In this document: piece by piece, positions 1-6,504 of the stretch
How the letters are laid out: each line of letters begins with the position of its first letter
Position numbering within the stretch: the first letter of the stretch is position 1
Origin: DATKMG01 sp035541995
GTDB lineage: Bacteria; Acidobacteriota; Terriglobia; Versatilivoradales; Versatilivoraceae
Assembly: GCA_035541995.1 (NCBI GenBank)
Contig: DATKMG010000652.1
Coordinates: forward strand, 1-8,018
Direction of reading: 5' to 3'
DNA: 8,018 nt
Made by a program: the position numbers and the translations under genes
The notes under the pieces: generated by a model
What the model was told of the DNA's origin: nothing
Databases searched by the model: none
What the model saw: the letters and a program-made list of their open reading frames with translations, nothing else

Positions 1-66
1 GGCGAAGTTCGAAAGCAGGTCAGCGGCGCTTGCCTGAGGCAGTTGTTTTCCGGCAGCGCCAGCTAG
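1..66 (+). CDS. Possible 3' end of an upstream gene (partial)
   Basis: One forward frame is open from the left edge to a TAG at 64-66 and encodes 21 residues ending LRQLFSGSAS. It lies 30 bases before the acetyltransferase start, on the same strand and in the same frame, as expected for the tail of a preceding gene in the same cluster. A second forward frame is also open through this stretch, and 21 residues are too few to recognise a family. No function is assigned. It could equally be non-coding. Confidence 0.3.
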   Translation, partial: GEVRKQVSGACLRQLFSGSAS

Positions 67-96
67 TGGTTTTGGTGCGCTTAACTACCAATCGGC

Positions 97-813
97 ATGG
101 GAATTCCCAGCTCCATATCGCGGTTTGCCGACTATTACCGCCGCCACGGATTTGTTAAAACCGTGGGGCGATTCGCGCAGGCTGTGAAACGTTCGGTTTT
201 CGCAAGCCGCATGGTCGTCTTCTATTGTGACTTGGCCGATCAACGAACGCCTCCTGTTGCCCTGCGTGATTCCCTGAAGATCGTTCGTCTGAGGAGCCAG
301 GCGGAGTTCCGGCCACAAGATTTTGACGCCGTGACCGGTTTTTGGAATCCCCAGCTGGCCCAGAAGAACATGAAGGAACGGTTTGGGCTGGGGGCGTCTC
401 TCTGGCTGATCCAATCGGAGGGCCAACTCGCCGGTTTTGGCTGGAGCCTGCAAGGGCGTACCGTCGAACCCTATTTCTTTCCACTCGGGAAGGAGGATGT
501 GCATCTTTTCGACTTCCATGTCTTTCCCCAATTCCGGGGGCAAGGGCTAAATCCCATGCTGGTAACCCATATACTCCATAATCTCTCCGCGGAGTCCGGG
601 GGCAGAGCCTTTATCGAAGCTGCGGAATGGAATGAAGCGCAATTGTCCTCTCTTCGAAAAACACCATTTCTCCTGCTGGGTCGGGTAAGCTCACTCGACT
701 TTTCCGGCCGTACGTTTGTTTCCTGGGCGGAAAAGGAACGGGTCCAGCAGCCCAGTGGAGAACGCCCCGCTGAGGGGGTCGCAGCTACCACGGTGCGGCG
801 CCGCGAACTCTAG
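97..813 (+). CDS. GNAT-family acyltransferase of a polysaccharide locus
   Basis: This 238-residue cytosolic protein probably transfers an acyl group from acyl-CoA to an amino sugar or other precursor; the substrate is not visible. Residues 1-45 form a basic, aromatic segment (YYRRHGF near 13-19, then VVFYCDL near 40-46). The GNAT fold covers roughly 60-205. Its acetyl-CoA-binding motif A is clear at 140-160: strand FHVFP followed by Q145-x-x-G148-x-G150, matching the family's Q/R-x-x-G-x-G/A signature, and then a helix. A motif-B-like segment with N179 and LRKTPF follows at 177-191. The last 25 residues are polar and probably disordered. The start is ATG 97; an in-frame TAA at 82-84 limits upstream choices, and no good Shine-Dalgarno site is seen. 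Glycosyltransferase and polymerase genes downstream suggest a role in sugar decoration or precursor synthesis. GNAT membership is well supported, the specific role is not. Confidence 0.85.
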   Translation: MGIPSSISRFADYYRRHGFVKTVGRFAQAVKRSVFASRMVVFYCDLADQRTPPVALRDSLKIVRLRSQAEFRPQDFDAVTGFWNPQLAQKNMKERFGLGASLWLIQSEGQLAGFGWSLQGRTVEPYFFPLGKEDVHLFDFHVFPQFRGQGLNPMLVTHILHNLSAESGGRAFIEAAEWNEAQLSSLRKTPFLLLGRVSSLDFSGRTFVSWAEKERVQQPSGERPAEGVAATTVRRREL

Positions 814-872
814 GCCGCTGCGCCCTGTTTGCCGTTGAGTCGTTGGTCGTAACCCCCGAGGGAGGCTACACT

Positions 873-889
873 TGTACTAAATCTGTACT
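873..889 (+). repeat. Direct repeat TGTACT, 11-base period
   Basis: TGTACT occurs at 873-878 and again at 884-889, so the copies start 11 bases apart, about one helical turn. It lies between the two arms of the long inverted repeat and 74 bases before the beta-helix start codon. This could be an operator for a dimeric regulator, or chance. A weak promoter-like pair (TTGGTC at 843-848, TACACT at 867-872, 18-base spacer) lies just upstream but matches the consensus poorly. Confidence 0.2.
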
Positions 890-950
890 CGCGGCCAGTA
901 GTCTGGGGAGGCGCCCTCGGGGAAACTCAAACGGTGGGGAATTACCGCTT

Positions 951-955
951 GAGGG
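951..955 (+). promoter_or_regulatory. Shine-Dalgarno site deciding the beta-helix gene start
   Basis: GAGGG is followed by 7 bases and then ATG 963. This favours ATG 963 over the in-frame TTG at 843, which would put 40 non-hydrophobic residues in front of the signal peptide. The site is also the 3' arm of a hairpin, so access to it may be controlled. Confidence 0.65.
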
Positions 956-962
956 CACGATA

Positions 963-3479
963 ATGACAAGATTGTCTCGCACCGAGTTGAAGCGCCAACT
1001 CAAATATCTTTTCACGCTAGTTACGGTCTTCTTGACGACAGCGGGTACGCTTTTTGCGGCTTGTACGGCTTCCGAGAAAAACGCGGACTACAGCGCTGTC
1101 GGTTCAGGGACGAGTTCCAGTCTAACCGCCAAGATTAATGCCGCAGGCGATCTGGTGGCCATTACCGCCTGGTGCTATCCGTCGTGCAGCCCTACAAGCG
1201 TGAAGTTGGGCAGCCAGACTGCCGTTCAGACCACCGTCTCCGGCGCTCCCGGGCCAGGAAATCCCGGAACGGGGCAGGGGTTCATTTTCTACATTCTTTC
1301 CGCGGCTGCGTCCGGTTCTCAGACGCTTACGTTCACCGCCAGCGGTGGGGCTGCGCAGACGCAGGTTTCTTATATCGACTTCACGGCAACGGCCGGCTGC
1401 ACTTTCTCTCACGACACGGACTCCCCACTCGGTCAGTCCTCGGGAGATCCGAATGACACCGGTAGTTCGGGCGTAATTAATGCGCCTTCGATAGCGGCTA
1501 CTGCGGGCGACGTGCTATTCAATTTTACCTGGAGCAGCGAGCACATCAACGACATCAGTTCACCTTGGAGTTGCCCGGTTTACAGTGGATCTGGCGAAAC
1601 CCAGGATTGTCAATTCGACAACACTCGAAATGTGGCCGCCTACATTCTGAGTGCTCCGTCGGGGTCTGTCGCCAACAACACAACAGATACCCATGGAAGT
1701 GATTCGTGGCAGGCGCTGCTCACTTCATTTTCGGTGTCGGGTTCTTCCTCGTCGTCGTCAAACGGGTGTCCATCCAGTGCCCCGGTCACGGGGAATCATT
1801 GCTATTTTATTGCCGCGAATGGCTCCGACTCGAATTCAGGCACCAGCGAATCAAGTCCCTGGCAGCACGCTCCCGGGATGCCCAATTGTGCGGCTAATTG
1901 CAAGGCGCACACCCCGGCTGCTGGCGAGGGCTTCATCTTCCGTGGGGGAGATACCTGGCACTTTGGCAATAGTTCCCTTAGTCCCTACACAGGTGGCACT
2001 TGGGACATGTATAGCTCCACCTGGGGCAACGGCGCCACTTGTATCGGCTTCGGGCTGCCAACTTCAGGTTGCATCTATTACGGTGTGGACCAGAATTGGT
2101 TTTCTGGCAACGCTTGGGCCCGGCCTGTCTTGACCGGGGACAACCCTGCTTCGACTTCCCTCGTGGGTAGCTGCGCTCATCAGGTCCCGAATACCGGGGC
2201 CTATGTAACTAATACGCTCGTAAGTCTGGCGCCCAACACAATCTTCGACAGCTTTGAACTCACAGGGCTGTGCTCGCAGAATGGCAGTCCAACATCCGGA
2301 TCGACCGACACCTACGTTGCAAATCTCACCAGCGGCACATCGGGTACCGGGATGGGTATTGAGAGCAACCTCTACATCCATGGCTGGACAGCCACAGCCA
2401 CAGCGGGAACGGTTGGCAATAATTGGGCAGGCACTGTCCTCGGAGGTGGGTTCAATGGACTTCAGTCGTTTGACCGGATAGTGATCGACGGCTCTGACTC
2501 GAACCCCGGTTCCTTTGCCTGGGCGACGTTCCCGAGCTTTTATCACATGAGGGACAGCATTGTGCGCTATACGGGACAGGGAGTCGGCCAGTGGTGCCAC
2601 GACATACACGACAACATTTTCGAGCACATGTACAACCACAATCCCGGAGCCGGCTCGCACAGCAACATCCTTGAATGCAATACGGATAACACAGGCGATG
2701 CACCCAACGAACCCCAGAATACCCCAAACGTTTTCTACAACAACATCGTTCGCCATGATGACGCGAGTTACGTAGGCTCCGGCCAAGTTCACCTTTGGTT
2801 CTGTCCTGAAAGTATTCCCGAATATTGGTTCAATAACCTCATGTATGACGTGGCTCTAGGAAACAACTGGGACTACGCTGGGCCTCCGATCTACGGATGC
2901 TCCAACACGGGCGGGCAGTTCATGTTTAACAATACGCTCGTGGACGTTACGCAACCTTGCTACGTTTCCAATGTGAACCATGGCGGGCAGTACCTCACGG
3001 TCTTGGACGAGCACTTGATTAACACACCATACGATAGCGGGTCGACATCATGCACTGGAAAAACGGATCCTACCAACGTCACCATGTCCGACGCCCAGGC
3101 TATTACACTGGGCTATCTAAGTGGATCGCCGGGGACATCCAACAGTAGTACCTGCGCGAATGAAGCCACCACCCCCTGTGCGCCCACGCTTGTCACCAGT
3201 GCGACGGTGGCCGCAGGAGCCAACCACATGGCCTACTGCACCGCCCTGGCTTCCTACACTTCGGAGCCAGCTATCGGCACGGAAGCCGCCAATGCTTGCA
3301 GGTACGGCACCACGGATGCCTGCAGTTACAGCCTGAGCGCCCATACAATGAATTGCCCTGGCCAGAGCCCTGTGGCCCGTCCGACTACCACCGCATGGGA
3401 TGCCGGAGCTTACCAATATTCCAGCTCACAAGTTAAGGCTGTACAACCGCCGACCGGGTTAGCGGCGACGGTCAATTAG
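963..3479 (+). CDS. Secreted right-handed beta-helix protein with N-terminal beta-sandwich-like domain
   Basis: This 838-residue exported protein begins with a signal peptide: basic residues at 3-14 (RLSRTELKRQLK), a hydrophobic core at about 15-31, and LFAAC at 30-34. Cys34 is in a lipobox-like position but Phe at -3 is atypical, so cleavage by signal peptidase I seems likelier. Residues ~35-258 are Gly/Ser/Thr-rich with alternating strands and are probably a beta-sandwich. A linker SGSSSSSS (259-266) follows. Residues ~278-700 look like a pectate-lyase-type beta-helix: YFIAANGSDSNSG (281-293) is a typical opening, and Asn-Asn rungs recur at N593, N624 and N656 (steps of 31-32). A terminal WDAGAYQY (812-819) closes the domain. 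About 26 cysteines suggest disulfides in the periplasm or outside the cell. The fold is shared by polysaccharide lyases, hydrolases and epimerases, but no catalytic residues can be assigned. Next to a polymerase gene, a role in modifying, degrading or binding the polymer is plausible. Adhesin or structural roles remain possible. Confidence 0.82.
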   Translation: MTRLSRTELKRQLKYLFTLVTVFLTTAGTLFAACTASEKNADYSAVGSGTSSSLTAKINAAGDLVAITAWCYPSCSPTSVKLGSQTAVQTTVSGAPGPGNPGTGQGFIFYILSAAASGSQTLTFTASGGAAQTQVSYIDFTATAGCTFSHDTDSPLGQSSGDPNDTGSSGVINAPSIAATAGDVLFNFTWSSEHINDISSPWSCPVYSGSGETQDCQFDNTRNVAAYILSAPSGSVANNTTDTHGSDSWQALLTSFSVSGSSSSSSNGCPSSAPVTGNHCYFIAANGSDSNSGTSESSPWQHAPGMPNCAANCKAHTPAAGEGFIFRGGDTWHFGNSSLSPYTGGTWDMYSSTWGNGATCIGFGLPTSGCIYYGVDQNWFSGNAWARPVLTGDNPASTSLVGSCAHQVPNTGAYVTNTLVSLAPNTIFDSFELTGLCSQNGSPTSGSTDTYVANLTSGTSGTGMGIESNLYIHGWTATATAGTVGNNWAGTVLGGGFNGLQSFDRIVIDGSDSNPGSFAWATFPSFYHMRDSIVRYTGQGVGQWCHDIHDNIFEHMYNHNPGAGSHSNILECNTDNTGDAPNEPQNTPNVFYNNIVRHDDASYVGSGQVHLWFCPESIPEYWFNNLMYDVALGNNWDYAGPPIYGCSNTGGQFMFNNTLVDVTQPCYVSNVNHGGQYLTVLDEHLINTPYDSGSTSCTGKTDPTNVTMSDAQAITLGYLSGSPGTSNSSTCANEATTPCAPTLVTSATVAAGANHMAYCTALASYTSEPAIGTEAANACRYGTTDACSYSLSAHTMNCPGQSPVARPTTTAWDAGAYQYSSSQVKAVQPPTGLAATVN

Positions 3480-3728
3480 CCGATCTGGGATGGCCTAGAT
3501 TCCGTATCGCAGAATGTTCACCACATGCACAAGGGTTTCTGGGGCGTACTCCAGAGACTCTTGGCAGATGTGAGTAGCCCTCGGCGATCTTCGCCCCTTC
3601 AAGTAAGCAAGAGCATACCCGAGAGATTTCCAAGGCCTCAACGCGTGGCAGCGCCGATAATTCCCCCAATCAGAATGCTTCCAAGGAACGCTGGAAACGC
3701 AGGGCAGCACACTGTACAAGTCTGACTT

Positions 3729-5231
3729 ATGGCCCCTGAACATCTTCGATTTGGAGGCGGCGCGGCGGATTCAGCGATTCACCCGCTGGTGGCGGTCTAC
3801 CTCCTGATCGCCATCTTGCTGATTCTGTTCCTGCCGCGGAACAAAGCCATTGTCCCCTTCCTGGTCGCTTTCTTCACTATCCCAATCGGACAGGTCTTGG
3901 TGCTGGGCGGATTTCACTTTACGGCGCTGCGAGTACTGATTTTGGCTGGGTTGGCTCGAAGAGTCAGCTTCCGCAAGACATCGGGAGGCAAATTTCCCGG
4001 CGGAGTAAACGCTCTGGATTGGACCACTGTTCTCTGGTCGGTCTCAGCCGTTATCGCCTTTTGGCTGGAGTTTATGGAGAGGTCAGCTTTTATAAATGGA
4101 TTCGGAGTCCTCCTGGACACCCTTGGCGGATTTCTTGTGGTAAGGTCTCTGATTCCCGACGGCGATACAATGCGCCGAACGATCAAAACGTTGGCCGTGA
4201 TATGCGCGATTCTAGGCGCCTGCATGATCAACGAGCAAATTAGCCATGTCAATGTGTTCGGCCTGCTGGGCGGTACTTCAAGTCAGGTGGTTGTTAGAGA
4301 CGGTCACCAGCGCGCCGGCGCGACATTGGGGTGTCTCTATGCCGGTGCATTTGCCGGTGTCCTGATTCCTGTTTTTCTCTGGCTTTGGAAGGAAGCAAAC
4401 TCCAGGGCGGCAGCACTCGCCGGGCTCGCGGGTGCCACGGCGATGGTGGTTACCTCGTATTCGAGCACATCCTGGATCGCCTTCACGGGAAGCCTCGTAG
4501 GACTCGCCTTCTGGCCCCTGCGCCAGCGAATGCGCATCATCCGTTGGGGAATCATGCTGTCCCTCATCTCGCTTCACATGGTCATGAAGGCTCCCGTCTG
4601 GGCCCTAATCGCTCGGATTGACCTTACGGGGTCTTCATCCAGCGAGCAAAGATACATGCTTGTAGACATGACCATCCGCCATTTCAGCGATTGGTGGCTT
4701 CTGGGCACAAGTGAGTATGTAAACTGGGGGTGGGATAGCTGGGACCTCTGCAACCAGTTCGTGGCCGTTGCCTTAACGGGAGGCCTGTTAGCGCTGATTT
4801 TCTACGTGGGAATTTTCGTACGCGGATTCAGTGCGATTGGCCGTGCGAGAAAGCTGGTGGAGGGAGACACCAGGCAGGAGTGGCTCTTCTGGTGTCTGGG
4901 CTCCTCGCTCTTTGCTACTGTCGTGGCGCATTTCGGGATTAATTATATGGCCCAGCTGATTATGGGCTTCTTCCCCCTTGTGGTGTGCATCTCCGTGGCG
5001 ACATCCCAGGCAATGCAGCGACCAGCTCAGGGCGCCGATTTATCGACGGAAACGCCGGAGGAATCCGTGACTTCCAGTTGGGGTTACCGTGTGCCGGCCG
5101 GAGAACTCCGAATGAAAGCGACAGCCGGCCTTTCCCCGGAAGCACGGGGAAGAGAGCGCTTTGGGTCACAATTGAAAACGCGGTACTCCAACCGGTTTCT
5201 GCCTGGAACGACGTTCAAGGAAAACAAATGA
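3729..5231 (+). CDS. O-antigen polymerase/ligase-like membrane protein (Wzy-type)
   Basis: This 500-residue inner-membrane protein has about 11-13 hydrophobic segments by eye, near 18-35, 40-58, 64-78, 99-115, 121-140, 153-168, 196-219, 227-243, 248-263, 272-286, 345-368, 384-402 and 405-425. A polar loop at ~287-344 contains an Arg (SSSEQRYM, R308) and a Trp/Gly-rich stretch (DWWLLGTSEYVNWGWDSW), then a Gly-rich membrane segment. This resembles the large periplasmic loop of the O-antigen ligase/polymerase (Wzy/WaaL) superfamily, which joins lipid-linked glycan units or transfers them to an acceptor. Residues ~430-500 form a hydrophilic, charged tail, probably cytoplasmic, longer than the family needs. 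An in-frame TGA at 3723-3725 fixes ATG 3729 as the earliest ATG; no clear Shine-Dalgarno site precedes it. The GT4 gene overlaps by ATGA, so the two are probably co-translated. Polymerase and ligase cannot be told apart from sequence. Confidence 0.8.
   Translation: MAPEHLRFGGGAADSAIHPLVAVYLLIAILLILFLPRNKAIVPFLVAFFTIPIGQVLVLGGFHFTALRVLILAGLARRVSFRKTSGGKFPGGVNALDWTTVLWSVSAVIAFWLEFMERSAFINGFGVLLDTLGGFLVVRSLIPDGDTMRRTIKTLAVICAILGACMINEQISHVNVFGLLGGTSSQVVVRDGHQRAGATLGCLYAGAFAGVLIPVFLWLWKEANSRAAALAGLAGATAMVVTSYSSTSWIAFTGSLVGLAFWPLRQRMRIIRWGIMLSLISLHMVMKAPVWALIARIDLTGSSSSEQRYMLVDMTIRHFSDWWLLGTSEYVNWGWDSWDLCNQFVAVALTGGLLALIFYVGIFVRGFSAIGRARKLVEGDTRQEWLFWCLGSSLFATVVAHFGINYMAQLIMGFFPLVVCISVATSQAMQRPAQGADLSTETPEESVTSSWGYRVPAGELRMKATAGLSPEARGRERFGSQLKTRYSNRFLPGTTFKENK
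5217..5221 (+). promoter_or_regulatory. Shine-Dalgarno site deciding the GT4 start
   Basis: AAGGA, followed by a 6-base spacer, precedes ATG 5228 inside the end of the membrane-protein gene. With the ATGA overlap it supports this start over ATG 4985 in the same frame. Confidence 0.7.
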
Positions 5232-6424
5232 ACCACGCGAAGGATCGCATACGAGTGTTATTCAGTTTTCCTCTTCGACTCGGCGCAGACCGAATTTGTG
5301 GAATTGCCTGGCAACAGGTGAATGGCCTGACGGCGGCGGGGGCGGAAGTCCTGGTGTTCCCAGCTTCCATCTCTCGGCCATTGCGCCCCGGCACCAGAGT
5401 CTCTCCGACCCTTGCGAGAGGCAAACTCCGTCTGCCGTACAGAGTTGTGGGGACCATGCGTGCGTGCGCGCTGCATGATCGCATCGTGGCCCGCAGAATT
5501 GAAAAACTGGTCGGACAGATCGACATTATTCATACTTGGCCTCTGGGTGCCCTTCAGACACTAAAAACAGCGGCCCGGCTGGGAATCCCAACGGTCTTGG
5601 AGCGGCCAAACGCTCACACGCGATTTGCCATGGAGGTAGTTCAGAAAGAGTGTGATCGCCTTGGAGTTGCGTTGCCCCCCGACCACGAGCACGCCTTCGA
5701 CGCGGAAAAGTTGGATAAAGAGGAGGCGGAGTACCAACTGGCAACGCGGCTCCTGTGCCCTTCGGATTTCGTGGTTAAGACCTTTCTTGACAAGGGCTTT
5801 ACTCCCAATCAACTCATACGCCATACCTACGGATACGATGAGAAGGTGTATTTCCCCAGCGCGGAGCGGCGGGATCCGGAAGGCCCGCTGACAATGATCT
5901 CCGTCGGAGTCTGCGCGGTGCGCAAGGGGCTTCACTTTGCCCTGGAGGCTTGGTTGAAGTCTCCGGCCTCAAAGAACGGAACGTTCCTGATCGCCGGAGA
6001 ATTTCTGCCCGCCTATCGGGAAAAGCTGGCCCCGATGCTCGCGCATCCCAGCGTCAAGGTGCTTGGTCACAGGAACGATGTCCCAGAACTCATGCGCAAT
6101 GCTGACATCCTCGTTCTCCCGAGTATCGAGGAGGGTTTCGGGTTGGTCGTCGCCGAGGCCATGGGCAGCGGGTGTGTTCCTCTTGTTTCGGAGGCTTGCA
6201 CTGAGATTTGCAGTCACATGAAAACAGGACTCATGCACCGGGTGGGCGACGTCGAGACGCTGACACGACATATCACTATGCTGCACGAAGAAAGGGAACT
6301 CCTTCAAAAGCTGCGAGAAAGTGCTCTCAAAGCAGCCTTGGATGTCACCTGGACGGCTGCGGGCCGAGTGCTTCTTGATGCGTACCGCGAAACAATTACT
6401 CGTTCGAACCTAGAAACACCTTAG
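5228..6424 (+). CDS. GT4-family glycosyltransferase
   Basis: This 398-residue protein is a GT-B fold, retaining glycosyltransferase that would transfer a sugar from a nucleotide sugar to a lipid-linked or growing glycan at the cytoplasmic membrane. The N-terminal half (~8-190) is Rossmann-like: first strand IRVLFSFPL, a Gly-rich region near 19-45, and IIHTWPLGALQTLKTA at 100-115. The C-terminal donor-binding domain (~220-390) has a strand-loop SVGVCAVRKGLHFALEAW (225-242, with basic R232/K233) and the diagnostic EX7E motif at E302 and E310 within LPSIEEGFGLVVAEAMGSG, where the second Glu normally contacts the donor. The length fits the family. The frame stays open back to ATG 4985, but that would overlap the membrane-protein gene by 247 bases; ATG 5228 has both a Shine-Dalgarno site and a 4-base stop/start overlap. 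Donor and acceptor sugars are unknown. Confidence 0.92.
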   Translation: MNHAKDRIRVLFSFPLRLGADRICGIAWQQVNGLTAAGAEVLVFPASISRPLRPGTRVSPTLARGKLRLPYRVVGTMRACALHDRIVARRIEKLVGQIDIIHTWPLGALQTLKTAARLGIPTVLERPNAHTRFAMEVVQKECDRLGVALPPDHEHAFDAEKLDKEEAEYQLATRLLCPSDFVVKTFLDKGFTPNQLIRHTYGYDEKVYFPSAERRDPEGPLTMISVGVCAVRKGLHFALEAWLKSPASKNGTFLIAGEFLPAYREKLAPMLAHPSVKVLGHRNDVPELMRNADILVLPSIEEGFGLVVAEAMGSGCVPLVSEACTEICSHMKTGLMHRVGDVETLTRHITMLHEERELLQKLRESALKAALDVTWTAAGRVLLDAYRETITRSNLETP

Positions 6425-6490
6425 CTAGACAATCATGTAGAAGGTGTGTCGGCGTCAAGACGAAAGTTGGTGGCGGCGCCGGCAAATCAC

Positions 6491-6495
6491 AGGAG
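6491..6495 (+). promoter_or_regulatory. Shine-Dalgarno site of the GT2 gene
   Basis: AGGAG within a purine-rich run lies 9 bases before ATG 6505. It is the strongest ribosome binding site in the window. The gene follows the GT4 stop by 80 bases, so it needs its own initiation site rather than coupling. Confidence 0.65.
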
Positions 6496-6504
6496 AGGGG
6501 GTCC

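Larger units (their letters stand above)
854..956 (+). promoter_or_regulatory. Structured leader with alternative base-pairings around the ribosome binding site
   Basis: Three pairings are visible ahead of the beta-helix gene. CCCCGAGGG (854-862) is the exact reverse complement of CCCTCGGGG (914-922). CTCAA (926-930) plus CGGT (932-935) pairs with ACCG (944-947) plus TTGAG (949-953), giving a hairpin with one A/C mismatch and an 8-base loop. GCCCTC (913-918) can also pair with GAGGGC (951-956), which contains the Shine-Dalgarno sequence. The first and third pairings compete for 914-918, and the second and third compete for 951-953. This geometry would suit translational control, but function is inferred, the transcription start is unknown, and no known riboswitch family is recognised. 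Confidence 0.4.

Noticed and set aside
795..804. Palindrome GCGGCGCCGC at the end of the GNAT gene
   Set aside because: It lies within coding sequence, is too compact to form a useful hairpin, and such GC palindromes are expected by chance at this base composition.
919..956. Resemblance of GGGGAAACTC...GGGGAATTACC to half of a c-di-AMP (ydaO) riboswitch
   Set aside because: The other conserved half of that riboswitch is absent before the start codon, and the match is short G-rich sequence only.
843..962. N-terminal extension of the beta-helix gene from a TTG at 843
   Set aside because: It would bury the signal peptide behind 40 polar residues and run through the inverted repeats; ATG 963 has a well-spaced GAGGG.
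2064..2792. 242-codon open frame on the minus strand inside the beta-helix gene
   Set aside because: It lies wholly antisense to a gene with strong protein features and shows no recognisable domain.
3538..3555. Stem-loop TCTGGGG/CTCCAGA with a 4-base loop after the beta-helix gene, considered as a terminator
   Set aside because: The stem has a G-T pair and no T-run follows, so it is not a convincing intrinsic terminator. A second small hairpin, 3583-3595, is equally weak.
3656..3661. GATAAT as a -10 element before the Wzy-like gene
   Set aside because: No acceptable -35 hexamer lies 16-18 bases upstream.
3525..3725. 66-codon forward ORF in the gap before the Wzy-like gene
   Set aside because: Low-complexity Pro/Arg-rich translation, no ribosome binding site and no recognisable motif; probably chance.
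4985..5227. Upstream extension of the GT4 gene to ATG 4985
   Set aside because: It overlaps the membrane-protein gene by 247 bases and adds no family sequence; ATG 5228 has a ribosome binding site and an ATGA overlap.
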